64,000 nt of DNA from Flavobacterium sp. (GTDB lineage: Bacteria; Bacteroidota; Bacteroidia; Flavobacteriales; Flavobacteriaceae), in assembly GCF_017744675.1 (NCBI RefSeq), contig NZ_JAGIAV010000009.1, positions 50,734-114,733 of the forward strand, given 5' to 3'. Of this stretch, positions 44,076-52,946 are shown piece after piece (position 1 is the stretch's first letter; every line of letters starts with the position of its first letter). Under the pieces are notes generated by a model. It was not told the origin of the DNA and made no database searches. It saw only the letters and a program-made list of their open reading frames with translations. Position numbers and translations under genes: made by a program.

Positions 44076-44123
44076 GTAACTTTAAGGTTACACAAATTTA
44101 TATGTAACTTTTGAGTTACGCAA
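44076..44123 (-). promoter_or_regulatory. Promoter and twin operators of the arsR operon
   Basis: Minus-strand promoter TTG (44123-44121), 20-base spacer, TAAATTTG (44100-44093). It is flanked by two 16-base palindromes, GTAACTTTAAGGTTAC (44076-44091) and GTAACTTTTGAGTTAC (44104-44119), 28 bases centre to centre. One sits over the likely start site, the other in the -33/-7 spacer. Consensus GTAACYT-N3-RGTTAC. Best regulatory site in the window. Confidence 0.72.
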
Positions 44124-44419
44124 GTAAATTTAAATATTTTTTATAAAGGCTAGTCATTTTAAACTACTTAACTTGATTAGATGAAAACAAGAGAAGAATT
44201 GGACAACTTATTTGTTTTGCTTGAATATGTTAGAAAAAGATTGGTTCTTTTTTTTTAATGAATGATTTCTTGGAAAGAATGCGAAATGCAAAAAATAAGA
44301 AAAGTCCGCCACGAATTCACGAATTTTCTTAAATAAAATTCGTGAATTCGTGGCGGAAAAATATAGACAAAGACATTAGAAATCTTTATAATCTTTTTAA
44401 TCTGTGGTGGAAAAAAAAT
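44124..44419. repeat. Gap with perfect inverted repeat at 44305-44357
   Basis: The repeat has 23-base perfect arms (44305-44327, 44335-44357; core CCGCCACGAATTCACGAATT) and a 7-base loop, followed by the related half-site-like AATCTGTGGTGG. It belongs to the same family as 6407-6470. The left part of the gap (44124-44300) is AT-rich with nothing recognised. Confidence 0.78.
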
Positions 44420-45181
44420 CTAAAAAACCTTAGCAAACCCCAATCCATATTGCTTGCCATTGTAAAAAGGCATAATCATAGAGGTCGATTTATTCTCAGA
44501 AGATGATTTGAATAATTTTCTAGTGATATACGGATTAATCCAATAAGCGACTTTCGTACTCAAAATTCCGATTCCTGCTCCGGCAGCAACATCTGTTAGC
44601 CAATGACGGTTATTGTAAATTCTGAAAAGTCCAGTTCCTGTGGCAACAGCATAACCAGCAATTCCGTACCAAATAGATTTGTCTTTGTACTCCTGCCATA
44701 GAAACTCGGCTCCAGCAAAAGCTGTTGCAGTATGTCCAGAAGGGAAAGAATTGTTGGAACTTCCGTCAGGTCTTTCCTCATGTACAATCGATTTTAAACT
44801 CAAAACCGTTGTCGCCATAATAATGTATGAAGTTGCAAATATAACCGAACGGTCGCGCATATTATTTTTTCCTTTTACACCAAAAGCGTTCAGGACATAA
44901 ACAGATGCAGCAGGAGCATATTGAGAGAAGTCATCAATTGTGATTTTCTCGTCTATATCTTCTGTAACTTCATTTCTTATTTGAGAATTGAAACTCAAAA
45001 GCTGGTCACTTCCTAAACCTATTACCCCATAACCAATCAAAATGGATGGAATAATTAATTGTTTGTAACTGAATTTTAAATGATTTGACGTACTGTCAAT
45101 TTTTGTGATAGAATCATTTTGTTGCGCATTCGCAGAGCATAATCCGAATAAAAATAAAAGGAGAATCGTTTTTTGGAACAT
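44420..45181 (-). CDS. PAP2-family phosphatase
   Basis: Membrane lipid-phosphate phosphatase (undecaprenyl-pyrophosphate or phosphatidate type). Signal peptide 1-20 (ending SANAQ). Three acid-phosphatase motifs: C1 K130-IVHEERP138, C2 PSGH (147-150), C3 R187-IYNNRHWLTD197, with H150 and H193 the catalytic histidines. Further hydrophobic helices surround them. 253 residues. Active site probably on the periplasmic side. Monocistronic; the lipid substrate cannot be told. Confidence 0.9.
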   Translation of the reverse strand: MFQKTILLLFLFGLCSANAQQNDSITKIDSTSNHLKFSYKQLIIPSILIGYGVIGLGSDQLLSFNSQIRNEVTEDIDEKITIDDFSQYAPAASVYVLNAFGVKGKNNMRDRSVIFATSYIIMATTVLSLKSIVHEERPDGSSNNSFPSGHTATAFAGAEFLWQEYKDKSIWYGIAGYAVATGTGLFRIYNNRHWLTDVAAGAGIGILSTKVAYWINPYITRKLFKSSSENKSTSMIMPFYNGKQYGLGFAKVF

Positions 45182-45386
45182 CTTTGATTGTTGTTATGTT
45201 TTGCAATATTAACGAATGTTGAAATTCTGTATTTTGTACTTAATTGAACCTTAAGTGAATATTAATTAATGCAACGCAAATAGCAATTTCAGTAATAAAG
45301 ATATTATAATTTTTTAAATTTTGTAGGAATTATTTTTATTACAGCATCATCTTTTTTTTAAAACAACAAACAACAAACATTAAACA

Positions 45387-47102
45387 TTAAACCTTCAGCG
45401 TAAACCAAAAAGTGCTTCCCAATCCTAAATTGCTTTCTACGCCAACGCTTCCGTTTTGAGCTTCAATAAATTCCTTACTGATGGCTAAACCTAATCCTGT
45501 TCCTGTTTTTTGACTTCCAGGAATCTGAAAATATTTATCAAAAACTTTGTCTTTATATCTGGCGTCAATTCCGAGTCCAGTATCCATAACCTGAAAAACC
45601 ATCTGATCGTTTTCTTCTTTTAATTTAATGAGAATTGTGCTTTTTTCAGAAGAATAACGAATGGCATTTGATAAATAATTGATCAGAACCCAACCTGTTT
45701 TTTCGGCATCTGCTTTTACGTTTTTTAGATTTTCATTAGCATCAATAACCAATTGAATTTGTTTTTGGTCTGCTTGAACTTTTACAGCTTCTACGGCGTA
45801 TTTCACAATTTCATGCGGATTGCTTTTTCCAATAGTCAATTGAATATTGCCAGTTTCCAATTGTGATAAATTGAGTAATTCGCCTGTAATCTTCAACAAA
45901 CGCTGACTGTCGTCTTTAATGCTTTCTACCAATTGTTTCTGGTCGTCATTCATATCGCCTGTTTTGGCATTTTCAAGCAATTGAAGGCTTAATTTTATAG
46001 AGGCAATAGGCGTTTTTAATTCGTGCGAAACAGTAGCAATAAAATTGGTTTTGGCAAAATCCAGCTCCTTAAAAAGTGTAATATTTCGAAGGATAATTAC
46101 ATCGCCAATATTAATTTCTTTTTCTTCTCCCGTTGGCGTTATTGTGATATTATGAATTTCTTTTTCGAAATAACTTTCCTTTCCGTGAGCAAAAATTTTA
46201 AGAGGCTGTTTTTTCGGAGTTTCACTTTCTTTCAGAATTAAAGAACGAATTAAATCATTAGAAACAGCCAATTGAGACGATGGTTTCCCAATTATATCCT
46301 CAGATTTCAAGCCAATAATTTTTAGAGCTTCATCATTTAGAAACAGAACAATTCCTTCGTGATCCAAACCAATAATTGGATCGTTCATATTATTGATAAG
46401 GGTTTCCAATCTTTTTTTCTCAAAAAGAAGTTTATAGACATTGCTGTCATGATATTCTTCCAGCTTTTGTGCCATGGTGTTAAACGATTTGGCAAGATCT
46501 CCAAATTCGCTGTGACTTGTAAAATGAACACGTTCTGAATAATTTTTATTGGCAATTTCCTTAATACTCAGCGTTAATTCCTTAATCGGATTCGCAATAT
46601 TGTTGGGCAGATTAACCAATAAATTAAAAGCTATTAAAAAGCACAAACTCCCAACAATCGCAATAGACAAGTTAGCCGTCTCTGCCGATTGTTTGGCAAT
46701 ATCGCTTTTCTGTTTTATGGCGTCGAGATTCAGTTTCATAATCGCAAAAATATCCTGACGAATTTGCGCTTTTACAGTTTCATTAGCAGTGCTTTTAGCT
46801 AAAAGAGCAAAGCTTTCTTTTAGTTTTTCGGTTGCTTGCTTTTCGCCTGGCTCTGTAATATTTCGGGTTTGCTTTTCGAGATTTTCCTCAAAATTCTGAA
46901 TCGTTTTTTTCGAATCAGATTTCATTCCGTCCAGAGCAAGAATCATATTTCGCGAATATTCCAATGTATTGTAATTGGATTTCAGAATATTCTCGGTGTC
47001 CTGCTTAATCAAAAAAACAGAGTAAGCACTTACGAGAGAAAGAATGATGATCATTAGAAATAACAATCCAACACCCAGATTCAATTTGGTTTTAATTCTC
47101 AT
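45387..47102 (-). CDS. Membrane histidine kinase of the kdp locus (HAMP-PAS-HisKA-HATPase)
   Basis: 571 residues: helix 1 at 9-31, a periplasmic helical sensor of about 110 residues, helix 2 at 145-167, HAMP (170-222), PAS (about 228-345: NNMNDPIIGLDHEGIVLFLND), HisKA with H360 (SHELKTPIASIK), and HATPase_c (NYLSNAIRYSS, DTGLGID, GTGLGLAISKEF). It lies downstream of the KdpD sensor/USP half, which has no kinase domain. Together they appear to replace the single KdpD of E. coli. A 211-base repeat element separates the two genes. The likely partner is the NtrC-type regulator at 55711-57054. Confidence 0.9.
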   Translation of the reverse strand: MRIKTKLNLGVGLLFLMIIILSLVSAYSVFLIKQDTENILKSNYNTLEYSRNMILALDGMKSDSKKTIQNFEENLEKQTRNITEPGEKQATEKLKESFALLAKSTANETVKAQIRQDIFAIMKLNLDAIKQKSDIAKQSAETANLSIAIVGSLCFLIAFNLLVNLPNNIANPIKELTLSIKEIANKNYSERVHFTSHSEFGDLAKSFNTMAQKLEEYHDSNVYKLLFEKKRLETLINNMNDPIIGLDHEGIVLFLNDEALKIIGLKSEDIIGKPSSQLAVSNDLIRSLILKESETPKKQPLKIFAHGKESYFEKEIHNITITPTGEEKEINIGDVIILRNITLFKELDFAKTNFIATVSHELKTPIASIKLSLQLLENAKTGDMNDDQKQLVESIKDDSQRLLKITGELLNLSQLETGNIQLTIGKSNPHEIVKYAVEAVKVQADQKQIQLVIDANENLKNVKADAEKTGWVLINYLSNAIRYSSEKSTILIKLKEENDQMVFQVMDTGLGIDARYKDKVFDKYFQIPGSQKTGTGLGLAISKEFIEAQNGSVGVESNLGLGSTFWFTLKV

Positions 47103-47128
47103 TTTATAAAAACATTTAATTTTTTTTG

Positions 47129-47339
47129 AACCATATAAGTGATATAAGGAAATTTAAGTACTTTTTTAACCGCAAAGACGCAAGGTTTTACGCAAAGGTC
47201 GCTAGAGTTTTTTGCTCGCAAAGTCACAAGGTCGCAAAGTTTTTTAATCTAATCTTTGCGTGCGTTGCGAAATCTTAGCGTCTTTGCGGTTAAACTTCAA
47301 CGTCCCTAATTTAAATGAACTTATATCACTTATATGGTT
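47129..47339. repeat. 211-bp nested inverted-repeat element (MITE-like)
   Basis: Outer arms of 20 perfect bases, AACCATATAAGTGATATAAG (47129-47148) and its complement (47320-47339). Inner 15-base perfect arms TTAACCGCAAAGACG (47166-47180) and complement (47279-47293). The interior holds several more CGCAAAG / CTTTGCG units. No ORF. It sits between the two halves of the KdpD system. Confidence 0.8.
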
Positions 47340-47348
47340 TCAAAACCT

Positions 47349-48470
47349 TTAAGACAGTATAACAAGATCGACATTTGACAACGACAATTTATTTAGCAAA
47401 TGCCTGAAAATTGTTGTAGACAAAATTACTTTAAATAAATTCAAATGCGGTTTCCCAATGCAGACAGTTGTAATTTGTTTTTCTTCTACAGTTGTCAAAA
47501 TTGCATTGGCAATATTCGAATTCTCCGCTTTAATAACTTCGGCTCCCAATTGCACTGCGAGTTTAAAGTTATTAATTAAATGCCTTTGTTTGTCAAGGGC
47601 AATTCTGGTACTGCTTTCTTGTGGAGTTTCGACATATAAAACATACCAGCTTCCGTTGTAATAGCTTGCCAAACGGGCCGCTTTTCTAATTACTATTTTA
47701 GCCGTTTTATCGTTGCTGCTAATGCAAGCTAACAATTTTTCGTGTCGTAAAGCATGCAAATTCGGAACTTCGCTTTCCACTTTTCGAACTACCTGACTTG
47801 CCACTTCTTTCAAAGCCAATTCACGCAACTGCAGAATTTGTTCAGACTTGAAAAAGTTTTGCAAAGCCATCTGAATTTTATCTGCCGTGTAAATTTTTCC
47901 TTCTTTCAAACGGGCAATCAAATCTTCCGAAGTCAAATCGATATTCACTACCTCATCTGCCAAACGCAAAACATTATCTGGAATTCTTTCCTGAACGTCA
48001 ATTCCTGTTATGCGTTTTACATCTTCATTTAGACTCTCAATATGCTGAATATTGACTGCAGAAATTACATTGATTCCTGCTTCCAGAATTTCCAGAACAT
48101 CCTGCCAGCGTTTTTCGTTTTTGCTTCCCTCAACATTCGTATGCGCCAATTCATCAACGATAACCACTTCTGGTCTAAGGTTGATGATTGCTTGAACATC
48201 GAGTTCTTCGAGTTCTTTTCCTTTATAAAAAATGGTCCGTCGCGGAATAATGGGCAAACCAGACAATAACTCATGCGTTTCTTTCCGCATATGCGTTTCG
48301 ATGTAACCAATTTTGACATCGATTCCGTTTTTCAATAACGAATGCGCTTCCTGAAGCATACGGAAAGTCTTGCCCACACCGGCGCTCATCCCAATATAGA
48401 TCTTAAATTTCCCTTTTCGGGATTTCTGAATCAAATCCAGAAAGTGCTGTGCGTTATTTTCGTTTTCCAT
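47349..48470 (-). CDS. kdpD: KdpD sensor half: KdpD N-terminal ATPase-like domain plus USP domain
   Basis: 373 residues covering only the cytoplasmic N-terminal part of KdpD. The KdpD domain (20-230) has a Walker A-like GMSAGVGKT (27-35), the family stretch GYIETHMRKETHELLSGLP and VDELAHTNVEGSKNEKRWQDV. A USP-like domain follows (about 250-373: LACISSNDKTAKIVIRKAARLAS). The four membrane helices, GAF and kinase domains of E. coli KdpD are absent; the next gene supplies a separate membrane kinase. It probably senses K+ or cyclic-di-nucleotide by analogy with KdpD-USP proteins, which is inference. Confidence 0.92.
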   Translation of the reverse strand: MENENNAQHFLDLIQKSRKGKFKIYIGMSAGVGKTFRMLQEAHSLLKNGIDVKIGYIETHMRKETHELLSGLPIIPRRTIFYKGKELEELDVQAIINLRPEVVIVDELAHTNVEGSKNEKRWQDVLEILEAGINVISAVNIQHIESLNEDVKRITGIDVQERIPDNVLRLADEVVNIDLTSEDLIARLKEGKIYTADKIQMALQNFFKSEQILQLRELALKEVASQVVRKVESEVPNLHALRHEKLLACISSNDKTAKIVIRKAARLASYYNGSWYVLYVETPQESSTRIALDKQRHLINNFKLAVQLGAEVIKAENSNIANAILTTVEEKQITTVCIGKPHLNLFKVILSTTIFRHLLNKLSLSNVDLVILS

Positions 48471-48490
48471 GTTTTTGAGAGTAAGAAGTT

Positions 48491-48539
48491 TTCTGTAAAA
48501 TGTAAAATGACTGAATGTTACATTTCACATTTTACAGAA
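48491..48539. repeat. TGTAAAATG-family inverted repeat
   Basis: Arms TTCTGTAAAATGTAAAATG (48491-48509) and its complement with one mismatch (48521-48539). Same family as 54966-55046; lies between the porin and kdpD. Confidence 0.7.
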
Positions 48540-48552
48540 ACCATTTCACATA

Positions 48553-49629
48553 TTAGAAACTAATTGCCAAAGCTGTTGTTACAAAAGTATTTGTGTCTGT
48601 TGGCAGATTGTTTTTGGTAAAAATTTCATCTTTACTTGACAGATTTCTCGCTTCAATTCTAAACATAACATTATCAGTAATTAAGTAATCAAAGTTAGCT
48701 GAAAATCCGTAAGTTTTAAATCCGTTTGGAGTTTCTGTTGCGATAATTACACCTTTTTCATCACTGTAATATTCGCCTCGTGCTGCCAGCTGAATTTTAT
48801 CTGTTGGTTTGTATTGCAGAATCAAAACAGGCGAAAACCAAGTATCGTATTTGTTACTGTTTTTAGCCGATTGCTGTGAACCAATATCAAAACCTGCCGT
48901 TAGATTCGTTTTCTCTGTTACTTTAAATTGTCCATAGAAATTATTAAAGTAACGCCATTTTTTGTCAATATCAGGCTGTTCATTTCCTACATACGTGCTC
49001 CAATTCAAAACCACTCTGTCCGTAGGTTTATACGTAACCTGTGTTCCAAAAGCCGGAGTTTGATTTCCCTCGATTTTCTGAATTCTCTGCCAGCCGTTCA
49101 AATACATCGCAGCCAAATACCATTTTCCAGAATCAGAAGTATAGCCAATTTTCACACCCGCTTCATAGTAAGGCGAATTTTCAGCCAGAATGCTTCGGGT
49201 TAAATTTGCGCAATCTTTTCCAATCGCACTTTCAAAACCAATATGCGATGGCATAATTCCTGCATCAATCCATAAATCATGTTTTTGTGAAATCTTCACA
49301 CCAACATTCGCTTCATAAACATTTTTCAATAAATCCTGCTCAGCCGACATGTTATATTGAGCATAAGTTCCCGCCATCAAGGCAAAATTTCCTCGCACAT
49401 TTCCCTTAGAATAATTCACTTTTGCCAAACCCAAATTCAGGTTCACCTCATTGCTTCGATTATAATTATAAAAAAAGTTTGGTCGAGTATGATTTTCCGG
49501 TTTCCCGAAATCGTAACTATAATAAACGTCTACATATCCAGAAAATGTAAACGGACTTTTAGACTCTTCTTGTGCATGTAAATTGCTAAAACCAAAAGCG
49601 ATTAAAGCAGTAAGTAGTATTTTTTTCAT
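48553..49629 (-). CDS. Outer membrane beta-barrel porin of the kdp locus
   Basis: Signal peptide 1-19 (ending SNLHAQ). Beta-barrel of 358 residues with alternating aromatic strands (FSGYVDVYYSYDF, FYNYNRSNEVNLNLGLAKVNY, GNFALMAGTYAQYNM) and the terminal strand ending AISF with a C-terminal Phe. It matches the BBP2-type porins found in Bacteroidota kdp loci. It probably lets K+ through the outer membrane to supply KdpFABC; the ion role is inferred from context. Confidence 0.85.
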   Translation of the reverse strand: MKKILLTALIAFGFSNLHAQEESKSPFTFSGYVDVYYSYDFGKPENHTRPNFFYNYNRSNEVNLNLGLAKVNYSKGNVRGNFALMAGTYAQYNMSAEQDLLKNVYEANVGVKISQKHDLWIDAGIMPSHIGFESAIGKDCANLTRSILAENSPYYEAGVKIGYTSDSGKWYLAAMYLNGWQRIQKIEGNQTPAFGTQVTYKPTDRVVLNWSTYVGNEQPDIDKKWRYFNNFYGQFKVTEKTNLTAGFDIGSQQSAKNSNKYDTWFSPVLILQYKPTDKIQLAARGEYYSDEKGVIIATETPNGFKTYGFSANFDYLITDNVMFRIEARNLSSKDEIFTKNNLPTDTNTFVTTALAISF

Positions 49630-50082
49630 ATGTCATTGCGAGGAACGAAGCAATCGCCCTCTTAATTAAATTAATATTAGTAGATTTTTTAGGAGCTATT
49701 TCCCGCTATCCGTTTCAATCTTTTGTGCCGAACCCCGGCACAAAAGGATTTCCACTACTATCGGGGCTAGGGCATTTGGGGTAAAAAAGGCGTCTAGTAT
49801 CCTAATAGGTTTCCAAAACCTTGTAGGTATTTAATTTTATAAAGTTTGGTTTTCGATTAAATTTTTCGCTACAGTTTGTCATTGCGAGGAACGAAGCAAC
49901 CTCACTGGAACTTCCGTACAGTAAATAGCCAATCTTTATCGAGCTACTTGCGGAGATCCCTCGTTCCTCGGGATGACAAACCGTGTGGTTACTGTATTTC
50001 TAAAGAGAAGTCATACCTACAAGGTTTCGAAAACCTTGCAGGAGAAAAACTTAGAATCTCAGAACCTTAGCATCTTAGCGCT
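49630..50082. repeat. Mosaic of dispersed repeats between kdpC and the porin
   Basis: 453 bases, no gene. Contents: TGTCATTGCGAGGAACGAAG twice (49630 region and about 49878), the second followed by an inverted partial copy CTCGTTCCTCGGGATGACA (about 49960-49979); a hairpin CTTTTGTGCCG / CGGCACAAAAG (49720-49730, 49736-49746) inside a GCTATTTCCCGCTATCCG...TCGGGGCTAG element; and two ACCTTGTAGG / CCTACAAGGTTT hairpin relatives (about 49799-49830, 50017-50043). The open frame at 49876-50070 is a translation of these repeats. Confidence 0.75.
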
Positions 50083-50634
50083 TTAGCGCAACGCATCAAG
50101 CGCCATATTCAACTCCAAAACATTCACAGTCTCAGGTCCAACAACAGCCGTGTTAATTTTAGATTCTACCAAAGCTTTTACTTTAGCTTCAGCTAAATTT
50201 CTTTCTTTAGCCACACGTTTTACCTGAACTAAAGCACCTTGCGGAGAAATATTCGGATCCAAACCGCTTCCTGAAGCTGTCACCATATCAGCTGGAATTT
50301 CAGCTTTTTTCAAGTAAGGATGAACAACAAGGAAAGTATCGATTCTCTTTTGAACCAAAGCTAAATACTCAGCATTGCTCGGACCTTTATTGCTTCCGGC
50401 ACTTCCTGCAGCATTGTAATCAACTGCCGAAGGTCTTCCCCAGAAATAATTCGATTTATCGAACTTTTGTCCAATTTTTTGATATCCAACAACCTTTCCG
50501 TTAACAGAAAGTGTTTCTCCTTTTCCTTGATTGGGAGCCATTTGTGCGATTCCGTAAATCGCAAGAGGATAAATAACTGCGAATAAGATTAAAGTAACCG
50601 CAGTAAGTTTTATGAGTGAAAATATAGATTTCAT
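50083..50634 (-). CDS. kdpC: Potassium-transporting ATPase subunit C
   Basis: 183 residues. One N-terminal membrane helix (8-30), then the periplasmic domain with family marks NYFWGRPSAVDYNAAGSAGSN, VTASGSGLDPNISP and VKALVE. Stabilises the KdpFABC complex. The stop codon falls inside a TTAGCG-type repeat that starts at about 50047, so the last residues (LDALR) may be repeat-encoded. An 80-base repeat (50647-50726) separates it from kdpB. Confidence 0.97.
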   Translation of the reverse strand: MKSIFSLIKLTAVTLILFAVIYPLAIYGIAQMAPNQGKGETLSVNGKVVGYQKIGQKFDKSNYFWGRPSAVDYNAAGSAGSNKGPSNAEYLALVQKRIDTFLVVHPYLKKAEIPADMVTASGSGLDPNISPQGALVQVKRVAKERNLAEAKVKALVESKINTAVVGPETVNVLELNMALDALR

Positions 50635-50646
50635 TTTTTTTATTTT

Positions 50647-50726
50647 TAAGATTCTGAGTTGCTAAGTTTCTAAGTGGCTAAGAAAAAAACTTAGAATCTT
50701 AGCAGCTTAGTGTCTTAGTAACTTCT
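50647..50726. repeat. CTTAGAATCTTAG-family inverted repeat
   Basis: Left half AAGATTCTGAGTTGCTAAG... and right half CTTAGAATCTTAGCAGCTTAG... are the same unit on opposite strands. A third copy (50047-50092) overlaps the 3' end of kdpC. Confidence 0.65.
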
Positions 50727-50728
50727 AT

Positions 50729-52786
50729 TTACATAAATAGGGCAACAACTAAATCAATGACTTTGATTCCAATAAAAGGAACAATCAAACCGCCTAAACC
50801 ATAAATCAATAGATTACGTTTTAAAATGGCGCTCGCTCCAATCGGACGATATTCAACACCTCTCAACGCCAGCGGAATCAGGATCGGAATGATAATCGCA
50901 TTGAAAATTACAGCCGATAAAATAGCACTTTCAGGACTGTGTAAACGCATGATGTTCAAACCTTGCAATGCTGGAATCGCAGTAATAAAAAGGGCAGGAA
51001 CAATCGCAAAATATTTAGCAACGTCATTCGCAATAGAGAAAGTGGTCAACGTTCCTCGAGTCATTAAAAGCTGTTTTCCAATTTCGACAATCTCGATTAG
51101 TTTTGTTGGGTCATTGTCCAAGTCAACCATGTTTCCAGCTTCTTTTGCTGCTTGCGTTCCGCTGTTCATGGCAACACCAACATTGGCTTGGGCAAGGGCA
51201 GGAGCATCATTTGTTCCGTCTCCCATCATCGCAACCAGACGACCTTCAGCTTGTTCTTTTCGGATGTAATTCATTTTATCTTCAGGCTTCGCTTCGGCAA
51301 TAAAATCATCTACTCCCGCTTTTTCAGCAATAAACTTAGCCGTAAGCGGATTATCTCCCGTAACCATAACCGTTTTGATTCCCATTCTGCGTAAGCGTTC
51401 AAAACGTTCTTTCATTCCGGTTTTAATGATATCCTGCAATTCGATAACACCTTGAATTTCGTTATTTTTAATTACCACTAAAGGTGTTCCTCCGTTTGAA
51501 GAAATTGTGATTACCTGTTGCAAAGTATCTTCAGGAAAAACATTTCCAGCTTGTTCTGCAATTTTTTTAGCAGCATCTTGCGCACCTTTTCGAATGTTTG
51601 TTCCGTCTTTTAAAATTACACCTGAAGTTCTGGTTTCAGCAGTAAATTTGATAGTGTGTGAAATCTCAGAAGTCGTTTGTAAAAAGCTTGCCTTTGCTTC
51701 ATTTTTTACATCTATCATTTCACTTAATTCTAAGATACTTTTCCCTTCTGGCGTATCATCGGCAAGCGAACTCAATACAGCAGATTTAACGAAATCTTCA
51801 AAAGAAATGCCTTTTGTTGGGTAAAAATTAGTTGCTTTTCTATTTCCTATGGTAATTGTTCCAGTTTTATCCAAAAGCAAAACGTCAATATCTCCTGCAG
51901 TTTCAACCGCTTTACCCGACTTTGTAATCACATTGGCACGCAAAGCTCTGTCCATTCCCGCAATTCCAATCGCAGAAAGCAAACCTCCAATTGTCGTTGG
52001 AATCAAACAAACGAATAATGCAATAAAAGCAGCAATAGTAATAGGAGCGTTGGCATAATCAGCAAAAGGTTTCAAGGTAACGCAGACAATCACGAAGATT
52101 AAGGTAAAAGCCGCTAACAAAATAGTCAAGGCAATTTCGTTTGGCGTTTTCTGACGGCTTGCACCTTCAACCAAAGCAATCATTTTATCCAAAAAGCTTT
52201 CGCCAGGTTCTGAAGTTACTTTTACTTTGATTTTATCAGACAACACTTTTGTTCCTCCTGTTACAGAAGATTTGTCTCCGCCTGCTTCACGAATTACAGG
52301 AGCACTTTCTCCCGTAATCGCACTTTCGTCGATTGTAGCAAGACCTTCGATAATTTCTCCGTCGGCAGCAATTAAATCGCCCGCTTCACAAATGAAAATA
52401 TTGTCTTTTTTTAATTGAGAAGAACTAATGTTTCTGATTTCTCCATTTGGCAGAATCTGTCTTGCAGGAGTTTCTTCACGGGTTTTCCTTAAACTGTCAG
52501 CTTGTGCTTTTCCTCTGGCTTCGGCAATAGCTTCGGCGAAATTGGCAAACAAAAGCGTTACAAATAAAATTAGGAAAACAATTAAATTGTAAATAAAACT
52601 GCCCTGATCGGTTGCGCCCATTAAGATTGAAACGCAAACGGCAAACATAATGGCAGTTCCAATTTCTACGGTAAACATTACCGGATTTTTAATCATCATT
52701 TTTGGATTCAGCTTCACAAAAGACTGCAATAAAGCTTCTTTTACCTGTTTGCTTTCAAACAATGATGTGGATTTATTAGTTGTCAT
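50729..52786 (-). CDS. kdpB: Potassium-transporting P-type ATPase subunit B
   Basis: ATP-hydrolysing subunit, 685 residues. Phosphorylated D306 in LLDKTGT, actuator motif TGES (158-161; the Ser corresponds to the inhibitory phosphorylation site S162 in E. coli), nucleotide-binding KGAQDA, and hinge MMGDGTNDAPALAQANVGVAM. Membrane helices at about 38-58, 62-83, 218-240, 250-273 and three near the C-terminus. Complete. Confidence 0.98.
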   Translation of the reverse strand: MTTNKSTSLFESKQVKEALLQSFVKLNPKMMIKNPVMFTVEIGTAIMFAVCVSILMGATDQGSFIYNLIVFLILFVTLLFANFAEAIAEARGKAQADSLRKTREETPARQILPNGEIRNISSSQLKKDNIFICEAGDLIAADGEIIEGLATIDESAITGESAPVIREAGGDKSSVTGGTKVLSDKIKVKVTSEPGESFLDKMIALVEGASRQKTPNEIALTILLAAFTLIFVIVCVTLKPFADYANAPITIAAFIALFVCLIPTTIGGLLSAIGIAGMDRALRANVITKSGKAVETAGDIDVLLLDKTGTITIGNRKATNFYPTKGISFEDFVKSAVLSSLADDTPEGKSILELSEMIDVKNEAKASFLQTTSEISHTIKFTAETRTSGVILKDGTNIRKGAQDAAKKIAEQAGNVFPEDTLQQVITISSNGGTPLVVIKNNEIQGVIELQDIIKTGMKERFERLRRMGIKTVMVTGDNPLTAKFIAEKAGVDDFIAEAKPEDKMNYIRKEQAEGRLVAMMGDGTNDAPALAQANVGVAMNSGTQAAKEAGNMVDLDNDPTKLIEIVEIGKQLLMTRGTLTTFSIANDVAKYFAIVPALFITAIPALQGLNIMRLHSPESAILSAVIFNAIIIPILIPLALRGVEYRPIGASAILKRNLLIYGLGGLIVPFIGIKVIDLVVALFM

Positions 52787-52851
52787 TTTCTTGTAAAAAG
52801 TTAAATGTTATTTGTTAAATGTTGTGCGATGCAAAAACATATAGCTTGTAG

Positions 52852-52933
52852 AACATAGCCAACGGTTTCAACCGTTGGAACACAACGTATGTTTTCAATC
52901 TTTGTCTCCAAGGTTTCAACCTTGGGCTATGTT
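52852..52933. repeat. Inverted repeat around GGTTTCAACC units
   Basis: Outer arms AACATAGCC (52852-52860) and GGCTATGTT (52925-52933). Inner palindromes CCAACGGTTTCAACCGTTGG and CCAAGGTTTCAACCTTGG. Lies between kdpA and kdpB. Confidence 0.7.
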
Positions 52934-52946
52934 TTAAATACGAACA

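Noticed and set aside
47129..47339. CRISPR array from repeated CGCAAAG units
   Set aside because: Units are inverted and irregular, with no constant repeat/spacer length and no cas genes.
49876..50070. Open reading frame of 64 codons between kdpC and the porin
   Set aside because: It is a translation of the dispersed TGTCATTGCGAGG and ACCTTGTAGG repeats, with no protein-like composition.
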